Below the pieces are notes generated by a model that was not told where the DNA came from, did not search any database, and was given only the letters and a program-made list of their open reading frames with translations. Shown here one piece after another: positions 39,942 to 46,291 of a stretch of DNA of 46,291 nucleotides (position 1 is the stretch's first letter; every line of letters starts with the position of its first letter). The DNA comes from Candidatus Sulfotelmatobacter sp. (GTDB lineage: Bacteria > Acidobacteriota > Terriglobia > Terriglobales > Acidobacteriaceae), in assembly GCA_030041215.1 (NCBI GenBank), contig JASHOH010000040.1, forward strand, positions 1 through 46,291, in the 5' to 3' direction. The translations under genes were made by a program, and so were the position numbers.

Positions 39942-42932
39942 ATGCCCGACCTTAAATCCACCATCCAATCCACGGCAAGCCCCGCCGCAGCCCCGGAGAA
40001 GGCTACCATGAAATCCGGCCTCTCCTTCCGCCGCTTCTTCACCAAGCCCGGAGTCTCTCCCTACGATGAGCTCGAATGGGAGCGCCGCACCGCCCAGATC
40101 ACCGACGCCCACGGCAACGTGATTTTCGAGCAGAAAGACGTGGAAGTCCCCAAAGACTGGTCGATGACCGCGACCAACATCGTCGCGTCGAAATATCTCC
40201 ACGGCAAGATCGGCACGCCCGAGCGCGAAACCGGAGTCCGCCAGCTCGTCACCCGCGTAGCCGAAACCATCCGCGACTGGGGCCAGGCCCAGAGCTACTT
40301 CAAAACCGGCGACGACGCCGCGACGTTCCACGACGAACTCGCGCACATCCTCTTGCGCCAGTACGCTGCCTTCAATTCGCCCGTCTGGTTCAACGTCGGC
40401 TGCGACCGCATCGAGCCCAACTCCGACGGCCAGAACTGGCACTGGAACCCGCAGACCCAGCAGGTCGAATTCGGCGTCACCGGCTACACCAAGCCGCAGT
40501 GCTCCGCCTGCTTCATCAACTCGGTCAAAGATTCTCTCGACTCCATCCTCACCCTCGCCAAAACCGAAGGCATGCTCTTCAAGTGGGGATCAGGCACCGG
40601 CACCAATCTCTCTCCGCTGCGCTCCTCCACCGAAACTCTCTCCGGTGGCGGCACGGCCAGCGGCCCGCTCAGCTTCATGAAGGGGTTCGATGCCTTTGCC
40701 GGCGTCATTAAGTCCGGCGGCAAGACCCGCCGCGCTGCCAAGATGGTCATCCTAAACGTTGACCACCCCGACATCGTTGACTTCATCGAGTGCAAGCAAA
40801 AAGAAGAAGCCAAGGCCCACGCGCTCGTCGCCATGGGATACGACGGTTCCCATCCCGACTCCGACGCCTACAGCTCCATCTTTTTCCAGAACGCCAACAA
40901 CTCCGTTCGCGTCACCGACGACTTCATGTACGCCGTCGTTTGCGACACCGACTTCTCCACCAAGTCAGTCACGGACAGCAAGGTGATGAAGACCTACAAG
41001 GCCAAAGACCTGCTGCACAAAATTTCCGAGGCCACCTGGCACTGCGGCGATCCCGGCATGCAATACGACACCACGGTCAACCGCTGGCACACGTCGAAGA
41101 ACACCGCGCGGATCAATGCCTCGAATCCATGCAGCGAGTACATGTTCCTCGACGACTCCGCCTGCAATCTCGCCAGCCTGAATCTTCTGAAGTTCGCGCC
41201 CAACGGCACGTTCGACGTCGAGGCCTATCGCCACGCGGTCGACATTTTGATCACGGCGCAGGAAATTATCGTCGACAACGCCGGATACCCGACCGAAGCG
41301 ATCATGCGCAACTCACATGATTACCGTCCGCTCGGCCTGGGCTACGCGAATCTCGGCGCGCTGCTCATGGCCGCAGGCCTTCCCTACGACTCCGACGCCG
41401 GCCGCGACTACGCCGCCTGTGTAACCGCAATCATGTGCGGCGAAGCATATTTGCAGAGCTCCCGCATCGCCGAACAATGCGAACCGCTGCCGCCGGCAAC
41501 CGAGACAGTTGCCACTCGCCTCGGCGTTCACGATGCCGCGCACATGCCCGGCGGCGCCTGCCCCGGCTGGTACATCAACCGCGAACCGTTCCTCGACGTC
41601 ATCCGCATGCACCGCGCGTCCGTCAACAACATAAACAAGCTCAACGTCCCTACAGCTCTCTACGAAGCCTCCAAGCAATGCTGGGACGAAGCACTCGCCC
41701 ACGGCGAAAAATTCGGCTACCGCAACTCGCAAGTCACGGTTCTCGCGCCAACCGGCACCATCGGCTTCATGATGGATTGCGACACCACCGGCATCGAACC
41801 CGATCTCGCCCTGGTCAAATACAAAAAGCTGGTCGGCGGAGGCATGATCAAAATCGTCAACCAGACCGTGCCCACCGCGCTGTTCAAGCTCGGCTATACG
41901 CATGAGCAAACCGACGCCATCGTCAGCTACATCGACGCCACGGGCACCATCGAAGGCGCGCCTCACGTCAAAGACGAGCACCTCGCCGTCTTCGATTGCT
42001 CCTTCAAGCCGGCCAAAGGCACGCGCTCCATCGCCTACATGGGACATCTCCGCATGATGGCCGCCGCCCAGCCCTTCATCTCGGGAGCAATCTCGAAAAC
42101 CGTCAACCTTCCCGAGACCGCCACCGTCGAAGACATCATGGACGCCTATCTCCAGGCCTGGAAGCTGGGTCTCAAGGCCGTAGCGATCTATCGCGATGGC
42201 TGCAAAAAAGCTCAACCGCTCTCCGCCGCAGGCACAAAAACCGCCGAAGGCGGTGTGGGGCGGGCACTCCTGCCCGCCGCCGCTGTCCAGGAAGAAGAAA
42301 ATCTCAACGCCCCTCCCCGAGCCGTCCGCCACAAGCTGCAGGAAGAGCGCGCCTCCATCACGCACAAATTCAAGGTCGGAGACCACGAAGGCTACATCAC
42401 CGTCGGCCTCTATCCCGATGGCAGCCCCGGCGAACTGTTCATCACCATGGCCAAAGAAGGTTCCACCGTTAGCGGCCTCATGGATAGCTTCGCCCTGGCC
42501 GTCTCCATCGCGCTGCAGCACGGCGTACCGCTGAAGCTGTTCTGCGAAAAATTCGCCCATACTCGCTTCGAACCCAGCGGCTGGAGCGGCAATCCCGACA
42601 TCGGCTTCGCCAAGTCGATCATGGACTACATCTTCCGCTGGCTCCAGCTCCGCTTCCTCACCGGCCAGCAGCAGATGCTGTTTGAGAACCTGAGGCCAAA
42701 GCCGGCGTTACCCCAATCATCAGATGTGCCGGAGATGAATGGATCGATGCAGTCCCGGCCAACGACCAACGACCAACGACCGGCGACGGGTTCCATCCAC
42801 GCCGCCGACGCCCTCGCCGGCATCGTCGACCTCGGCGACGCACCGATCTGCAGCTTCTGCGGCAGCATCATGACCCGCAACGGCAGCTGCTACCGCTGCA
42901 GCAGTTGCGGCAGCACCAGCGGTTGTAGCTAG
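39942..42932 (+). CDS. nrdJ: Vitamin B12-dependent (class II) ribonucleotide reductase
   Basis: 996 residues, within the usual range for this large form. It reduces ribonucleotides to deoxyribonucleotides using adenosylcobalamin. An N-terminal domain precedes the ten-stranded barrel. Key landmarks are CSACFINSVKDSLDSI (first redox cysteine region), GSGTGTNLSPLRSS, NPCSEYMFLDDSACNLASLN (radical-site cysteine C-x-E) and PTGTIGFMMDCDTTGIEPD. The C-terminus has a cysteine-rich zinc-finger-like end, CSFCGSIMTRNGSCYRCSSC. Two in-frame repeat-derived inserts lie between domains: residues about 771-783 (palindrome) and about 936-950 (four 7-base units). The ATG at 39942 has GGAG 7 bases upstream. No other reductase gene is seen here. 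Confidence 0.96.
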   Translation: MPDLKSTIQSTASPAAAPEKATMKSGLSFRRFFTKPGVSPYDELEWERRTAQITDAHGNVIFEQKDVEVPKDWSMTATNIVASKYLHGKIGTPERETGVRQLVTRVAETIRDWGQAQSYFKTGDDAATFHDELAHILLRQYAAFNSPVWFNVGCDRIEPNSDGQNWHWNPQTQQVEFGVTGYTKPQCSACFINSVKDSLDSILTLAKTEGMLFKWGSGTGTNLSPLRSSTETLSGGGTASGPLSFMKGFDAFAGVIKSGGKTRRAAKMVILNVDHPDIVDFIECKQKEEAKAHALVAMGYDGSHPDSDAYSSIFFQNANNSVRVTDDFMYAVVCDTDFSTKSVTDSKVMKTYKAKDLLHKISEATWHCGDPGMQYDTTVNRWHTSKNTARINASNPCSEYMFLDDSACNLASLNLLKFAPNGTFDVEAYRHAVDILITAQEIIVDNAGYPTEAIMRNSHDYRPLGLGYANLGALLMAAGLPYDSDAGRDYAACVTAIMCGEAYLQSSRIAEQCEPLPPATETVATRLGVHDAAHMPGGACPGWYINREPFLDVIRMHRASVNNINKLNVPTALYEASKQCWDEALAHGEKFGYRNSQVTVLAPTGTIGFMMDCDTTGIEPDLALVKYKKLVGGGMIKIVNQTVPTALFKLGYTHEQTDAIVSYIDATGTIEGAPHVKDEHLAVFDCSFKPAKGTRSIAYMGHLRMMAAAQPFISGAISKTVNLPETATVEDIMDAYLQAWKLGLKAVAIYRDGCKKAQPLSAAGTKTAEGGVGRALLPAAAVQEEENLNAPPRAVRHKLQEERASITHKFKVGDHEGYITVGLYPDGSPGELFITMAKEGSTVSGLMDSFALAVSIALQHGVPLKLFCEKFAHTRFEPSGWSGNPDIGFAKSIMDYIFRWLQLRFLTGQQQMLFENLRPKPALPQSSDVPEMNGSMQSRPTTNDQRPATGSIHAADALAGIVDLGDAPICSFCGSIMTRNGSCYRCSSCGSTSGCS
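42760..42787 (+). repeat. Four 7-base tandem units inside nrdJ
   Basis: CAACGAC three times then CGGCGAC (42760-42787) within the nrdJ frame. 28 bases are not a multiple of three, so the present frame depends on the unit number and flanks. Confidence 0.9.
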
Positions 42933-42970
42933 AGCCATATGCGATTTTGATAGAAAGGAGGAGGCAACCT

Positions 42971-43030
42971 ATGCCGGCAAAAGTGAAGAAAAGACCAGCC
43001 AAACGCGCTCCTAGAAAAGGGAATAGATAG
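42971..43030 (+). CDS. 19-residue basic peptide with a near-perfect ribosome binding site
   Basis: MPAKVKKRPAKRAPRKGNR, ATG at 42971 to TAG 43028-43030. Ten of the 19 residues are Lys or Arg. The start is preceded by AAAGGAGGAGG about 7 bases upstream, the best Shine-Dalgarno sequence in the window. It sits 38 bases after nrdJ and 11 bases before the membrane protein gene, all in one direction. It could be a nucleic-acid-binding peptide, or the remnant or leader of a ribosomal-protein-like gene. The composition recalls small basic DNA- or RNA-binding tails. Confidence 0.5.
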   Translation: MPAKVKKRPAKRAPRKGNR

Positions 43031-43041
43031 CGGCAGTCGGA

Positions 43042-43653
43042 ATGGAAGGAGAGTCCTTGGTCGAGGCTGGAGATCAGAAAAAAGCGCCAAGGAGCTTTTG
43101 GGGCCACCTCAACCAACCCGTCATGGTGACGGTCATCGGGGGACTTATTGTCTTTTTGATCACAAGCTACATTCAAAACTTCTATTGGAGATCACAACAA
43201 AAGTTTCTGAGGCTCCAGCAAAGGACCGAAGTCGCCGAGGGAGTCGTGGAAGAGCTTGCGAAAAAGGTGGGGGAACTCAGAGCTGCAAGCGCGTCACTTG
43301 TCGGAGCCCACGAACAGCGATATGAGAGGAAGCAGCTGAATGAGGTGATCGATAGGTACGACACTGCCCAGAAGGATTGGGACGAGAGCGAAGGAGTTCT
43401 CAATCTCAGGATAGAGATATACTTTGCGGAAGACTCGCGGACGAACGACGCTTCTGCACGCCTGTCAAAGAGCCTTGATGCCCTCGACGATGACGTCTCT
43501 GAGCTTCTCCGCTACACCACCGCCGATCCTGGAGACGCACATAAGCAGTCCATCAAGAAGTGCAGGGATGCCATCGACGATGTCGACGGCGCGTTAGGCA
43601 GTCTACAATCTCAAATGATCAAAGAGGTAAGGGCAAGCCGAGTGAACAAGTGA
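43042..43653 (+). CDS. Single-pass membrane protein with coiled-coil domain
   Basis: 203 residues. A cytoplasmic or polar N-terminus (about 1-26) precedes one membrane helix (VMVTVIGGLIVFLITSYI, about 27-44). Long charged helices follow (QQRTEVAEGVVEELAKKVGE, QLNEVIDRYDTAQKDWDESE, DALDDDVSELLRY). No family is recognised. The region is less GC-rich than its neighbours and lies between nrdJ and the decayed Fic locus, which may mean acquisition. It starts with ATG at 43042; a GTG or other start is not needed. No good ribosome binding site is seen (GGAATGGAAGGAG surrounds the ATG). Confidence 0.65.
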   Translation: MEGESLVEAGDQKKAPRSFWGHLNQPVMVTVIGGLIVFLITSYIQNFYWRSQQKFLRLQQRTEVAEGVVEELAKKVGELRAASASLVGAHEQRYERKQLNEVIDRYDTAQKDWDESEGVLNLRIEIYFAEDSRTNDASARLSKSLDALDDDVSELLRYTTADPGDAHKQSIKKCRDAIDDVDGALGSLQSQMIKEVRASRVNK

Positions 43654-43799
43654 CCCGCTACGCTCACTCAACTCATCGAGACATCCCTTCGGCAATCTCC
43701 TGCATTCCTGGAGTAGGGGTGTATCGCGTAAACCAATTAGATCTGTGAGTACCAACCTGGCTACCTAAAATTTCATCAGCAAATCAGAGTTTTCCAAAA

Positions 43800-43876
43800 G
43801 GTTTATTATGGTATTGTCCTCCGAGCGAAGCGGAGGCGAAACATGACTAAACATTTGCAAGTCCTGCTTGAAGCCG
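43800..43876 (+). repeat. Direct repeat, copy 1: leader and start of antitoxin gene
   Basis: 77 bases from GGTTTATTATGGTATTGTCC to CTGCTTGAAGCCG. The second copy is 44203-44280 (78 bases), with only five or so differences. Confidence 0.9.
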
Positions 43877-43923
43877 GGTGCACCATTTCTCGCGTTCTTT
43901 GCGAGAAGTGGGGATTTTCGTAG
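43843..43923 (+). pseudogene. Truncated antitoxin-gene copy
   Basis: The frame starts MTKHLQVLLEA like the intact gene at 44247, but after 11 residues goes into unrelated sequence (GCTISRVLCEKWGFS) and stops at 43923. It is a broken duplicate made by the direct repeat. Confidence 0.75.
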
Positions 43924-43952
43924 GTCGTTGCACCCTCAGCTATAATCAACTC

Positions 43953-44054
43953 ATGCACCGTCCGATCATCGTCGACAACAGCCGTCCCGCCACAGTCTGG
44001 GACACGGCGCGCAGGCTCGGCGTTTCCAAAAAGCGCTCGAGAAAATCACATTGA
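43953..44054 (+). CDS. Short helix-turn-helix-like ORF (partial gene)
   Basis: 33 residues: MHRPIIVDNSRPATVWDTAR then RLGVSKKRSRKSH. The segment VWDTARRLGVSKKR looks like the start of a winged or MerR/excisionase-type helix-turn-helix. It is too short for a working domain and probably the 5' fragment of a gene cut by the following palindrome (44071). A more decayed copy lies at 45199-45300. Confidence 0.4.
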   Translation: MHRPIIVDNSRPATVWDTARRLGVSKKRSRKSH

Positions 44055-44070
44055 TGTCTGCCATTCCCGC

Positions 44071-44100
44071 CCGTGGAAGAGCAGCCCTTCAGGGCCGCGT
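44071..44100. repeat. Dispersed palindrome (copy 4)
   Basis: CCGTGGAAGAGCAGCCCTTC then AGGGCCGCGT. It has one change (GCAGCCC) from the main form and follows the short HTH ORF, exactly as copy 5 follows the second HTH remnant. Confidence 0.85.
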
Positions 44101-44246
44101 CAAGGCGCTGTTGCTGAAGCATTTTAGCGCCTAGTCCAACGCGGCGCGCCTTTTCTCGTGTGGCACCCTGGTACCGGCGCAAATCGAAAATAATTTCCTC
44201 AGGGTTTATTATGGTATTGTCCTTCGAGCGAAGCGGAGGCGAAACC

Positions 44247-44444
44247 ATGACCAAACATTTGCAAGTCCTGCTTGAAGCCGCTAAGAAAGTTGTCCTTACC
44301 GCAGAGCAGAAGGAACAGCAGCGGCGGAGCTTCGCCTACGGCAATACAAAAATCGAAAATTCGCGTATTACACGCGAAATGGTTGATCGCGCCGCCGACG
44401 CGCTTGGCAAACCCAAGGGAGAACCCCCTCGTCATTCGGAATGA
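44247..44444 (+). CDS. Small antitoxin-like protein, partner of Fic
   Basis: 65 residues: MTKHLQVLLEAAKKVVLTAE, QKEQQRRSFAYGNTKIENSR, ITREMVDRAADALGKPKG and a short tail. It fits a small antitoxin placed in front of a Fic toxin: the FAYGNTKIENSRIT segment resembles the inhibitory helix motif ([S/T]xxxE[G/N]) of Fic antitoxins, with the glutamate in KIENSR. The ATG at 44247 has GGAGG 8 bases upstream; that site is inside a hairpin (44221-44239). The Fic gene follows after 6 bases. A truncated duplicate of the 5' end lies 400 bases before. Confidence 0.7.
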   Translation: MTKHLQVLLEAAKKVVLTAEQKEQQRRSFAYGNTKIENSRITREMVDRAADALGKPKGEPPRHSE

Positions 44445-44450
44445 TCGCAA

Positions 44451-45119
44451 ATGTCGAACGACGATCAGATCCGCCACAGCAAGGCGCTCGAAGCTCAGAT
44501 CGTCTCCGATCCTGACAAACAAGCGAAGATAGAGGCCCGTAACGGCGTTCGCCAGTTCGACGCTGTTACGGAAATGATTGAGCACTTTTCCGATCCCCAG
44601 CGGAAATTCAAGTTGCGCCCATCGCACTTGCTGCATCTCTAACGAATCGCGCTCGAAGATTTGAGCGCGTATGCGGGCAACTATCGACCGGCTGATATCA
44701 AAATCGGCGGAAGCAGGCACAAGCCTCCAGGCGCGCACATGGTACCCGAAGAAATCGAGCACATGTGCGACTACGTTAACGACAATTGGGAAAAGAGCTC
44801 GCCTCTACACCTCGCCTCGTATGCGCTATGGAAGCTGAACTGGATTCATCCGTTCACGGACGGAAACGGACGGACCGCTCGCGCAATTTCGTACCTGTTG
44901 CTCTGCTTGCGCCTAGGCTACCGACTGCCTGGAACTAATACGATTCCCGAGCAGATCGCCAAAGACAAGACACCCTATTACAAGGCGCTCGAAGCCGCAG
45001 ACAAGGCGTGGGCGGGCAAGAAGATCGATTTGTCCGAACTGGAAGGCTTGCTATCAGCGCTGCTTGCGAATCAGTTAGTAGGCGTTCACGAACAAGCGAC
45101 CGGGAAATTGCGTACCTAG
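44451..45119 (+). pseudogene. Fic-domain protein with one in-frame stop codon
   Basis: The frame starts MSNDDQIRHSKALEAQIVSD (64 codons) and stops at TAA 44640-44642. The same frame then goes on, with no shift, as RIALEDLSAYAGNYRPADIK to the natural stop at 45117-45119. Read through, it is 222 codons and a normal Fic protein. The Fic motif is intact: HPFTDGNGRTAR, with H133. Fic proteins transfer AMP or other nucleotides to target proteins. The in-frame TAA means a nonsense mutation, unless it is read through. There is no second start with a good ribosome binding site just after the stop. Confidence 0.85.
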
Positions 45120-45198
45120 GCGTGTGGCGCACTCAGGCCCGATTTTGGTTTGAGTCAGTCTGCTCCGAAGGCTTTGGCCACAGGTTTATATTGAACCC

Positions 45199-45300
45199 TT
45201 GCCCCGCCCGATCCTAGTCGACAACAGCCCTCCCGCCACGGTGTGAGACACCGCGCGCACGCTCGACGTTTCCAAAAAACGCACGAAAAAACCACATTGA
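45199..45300 (+). pseudogene. Decayed copy of the short HTH-like ORF
   Basis: Aligns codon by codon with 43953-44054: PRPILVDNSPPATV, then TGA where the first copy has Trp, then DTARTLDVSKKRTKKPH and TGA. The original ATG is now CCC or lost. Same fragment and same end point as the first copy. Confidence 0.75.
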
Positions 45301-45314
45301 CGTCTGATTGCGCC

Positions 45315-45345
45315 ACCGTGGAAGAGCGGCCCTTCAGGGCCGCGT
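45315..45345. repeat. Dispersed palindrome (copy 5)
   Basis: ACCGTGGAAGAGCGGCCCTT then CAGGGCCGCGT. Nearly identical to copies 2 and 3, and followed by the hairpin GCCCTTCAGGGC. Confidence 0.88.
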
Positions 45346-45634
45346 CAAAACGCAAAAATGAGCTGCCCTTCAGGGCTCGTGGTCGTTTTTTCCTTGACAT
45401 TTCCAACCGACGTCGCCTATCGTTATTCTCGAAGCGAATGTCGACAAACTTCAGATTGTACTGAGCTAACTTATTTAGAATCTGATATTTGCCTATAACT
45501 CCTTTGGAGGGAAATATTTGCAGGCATTTTCCTCGTAACCCGATGATTTCATTAGAGAGGGGGGTGGGGGAGGGGTAAGGTTGGTTATCAAAAAGTAAAC
45601 AGCCGCATCCGGAGCGAAGGCCAAAAACTAATCC

Positions 45635-46291
45635 TCAACTGAACACCATCGTCACCGCCTCGCGCCGCAGACGTTCCAGCCGCACCCAGTAGTAGTCGCC
45701 GCAGCGCGCCACGCGCACCTCGTCGGCCTTCACCGTGGAAGCGTAGTTGGCGACGATGTGGGCGCACTCGTCCGAGTCGCGCACGCGGTCGAAATTGATT
45801 TCACCCGCCGTTCGCTCGCGGGCCAAAGCCTGCAAAGCTTCCCGCAGAGTACTCGGAGCCACCAGGCACGGCTCGGTACGGTATCCCAGCATTTGCTCGA
45901 TCGCATTCAGCGCAGCATAATCGATGCCCTCGCTGAAAGCCATTAATAGAGTTCGCGTGGTTGCCGCAAGTTCAACCGGCATCATCTGGAAAGACGCGAG
46001 CAGCCGCGCGGGAATCGCGGGAAACCGCCGCGAACCCGGCGCCATCAACCCCGCCCGCAGCAGCGGACACGACCACTGCCGCGCCAGCGCCGCCGTCACT
46101 TGCAGCTCGGTGGCAAAGCCAAGCTCCTGCAGCCACAGGCCGATTTTTTTTCTTTGCGGTGGCAAAGCTTCGTCCACGCAGCCGTCCGCTTCTTTCTGTG
46201 CGGCCAGCGCCCAGCGCAATTGTTCCTCGGTCAGTTGCTGTCGCGACAAAAGCAGCAGCCCGAGCGGAATGCGGCGAGCCGCAGGTTCACG
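45635..46291 (-). CDS. MshEN/GspE N-terminal-domain protein (cut by window end)
   Basis: 219 residues are visible; the frame is open to the window edge, so the N-terminus is missing. Visible sequence is RRIPLGLLLLSRQQLTEEQL, RWALAAQKEADGCVDEALPP, KKIGLWLQELGFATELQVTA and ALARQWSCPLL. This is the type II secretion ATPase N-terminal (MshEN-like) fold, with the two helical LTEEQL..AL..Q repeats typical of such cyclic-di-GMP binding domains. The rest (about 85-219) has no ATPase motifs, so it is not a whole GspE/PilB. It may be a free-standing MshEN regulator. It ends at TAG-type stop near 45635. Confidence 0.75.
   Translation of the reverse strand, partial: REPAARRIPLGLLLLSRQQLTEEQLRWALAAQKEADGCVDEALPPQRKKIGLWLQELGFATELQVTAALARQWSCPLLRAGLMAPGSRRFPAIPARLLASFQMMPVELAATTRTLLMAFSEGIDYAALNAIEQMLGYRTEPCLVAPSTLREALQALARERTAGEINFDRVRDSDECAHIVANYASTVKADEVRVARCGDYYWVRLERLRREAVTMVFS

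Larger units (their letters stand above)
45120..45634. other. Stretch after the Fic pseudogene
   Basis: About 515 bases without an intact gene. It holds the decayed HTH remnant (45199-45300), palindrome copy 5 (45315-45345) with a companion hairpin (45363-45376), an AT-rich part (45400-45535) and a G-rich run (45556-45580). Confidence 0.6.

Noticed and set aside
41313-42560. 415-residue ORF on the minus strand inside nrdJ
   Set aside because: A shadow frame caused by high GC at third positions. The plus-strand frame is a clear NrdJ with all motifs.

Overview
This is a chromosomal window of about 46 kb from a GC-rich Gram-negative bacterium. The best guess is an acidobacterium of the class Terriglobia. 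LpxC, an OmpA-type protein and several lipoproteins show an outer membrane. The Ser/Gly/Thr-rich lipoprotein family, the small coiled-coil protein at 25960-26217 and the many short palindromic and word-like intergenic repeats resemble acidobacterial genomes as I remember them. The assignment is inference: no rRNA gene or taxonomic marker search was available. There is no prophage, CRISPR array or intact insertion sequence.

Layout. 1-1920 (minus strand): a tRNA-Thr/Tyr/Thr/Gly cluster leading into tuf, with two small ORFs inserted, much like the thrU-tyrU-glyT-thrT-tufB operon of E. coli. 2187-5445: a membrane-anchored protein, then a split DsbD set (ccdA, a TlpA-type thioredoxin and a separate DsbD alpha-like domain). 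5516-11710 (minus strand): a DoxX-like membrane protein, glnS, an odd tRNA-Asp-like gene (plus strand), a zinc alcohol dehydrogenase and gltX. 11803-18238: a repeated palindromic operator candidate in front of a large GAF-GGDEF-HD-GYP cyclic-di-GMP enzyme, an SDR reductase, a secreted protein and lpxC. 18725-25206: a poly-Gly beta-propeller lipoprotein, an ECF sigma factor with its zinc anti-sigma factor and a secreted DUF3106-like protein, then an OmpA-family protein. 25407-33582: acpS, a leucine-zipper protein, a methyltransferase with a duplicated 3' tail, a CoA-binding/guanylate-kinase-like pair, two exported proteins, a phosphate-binding-like protein and a PilZ protein. 33769-43653: a hybrid histidine kinase, superoxide dismutase, a candidate structured RNA with promoter and operator, the B12-dependent ribonucleotide reductase nrdJ, a 19-residue basic peptide and a coiled-coil membrane protein. 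43800-45345: a decaying antitoxin/Fic toxin locus with internal duplications. 45635-46291: the start of a MshEN-domain (GspE/PilB N-terminal-like) protein cut by the window end.

How it fits together. Most genes are single housekeeping or signalling units. Three themes stand out. First, cyclic-di-GMP: the GGDEF/HD-GYP enzyme, a PilZ protein and a MshEN protein. Second, envelope thiol-redox and export. Third, heavy colonisation by short repeats. At least five families of palindromes or short tandem words lie between genes, and some sit in frame inside coding sequences (the 38961 gene and nrdJ).

The points most worth following are the overlapping GTAC palindromes upstream of the cyclic-di-GMP gene, the tRNA-Asp-like gene whose anticodon arm has a perfect 17-nt complement 140 bp downstream, the candidate regulated RNA at 38495-38720, the repeats inside coding sequence, and the Fic gene with one in-frame stop.
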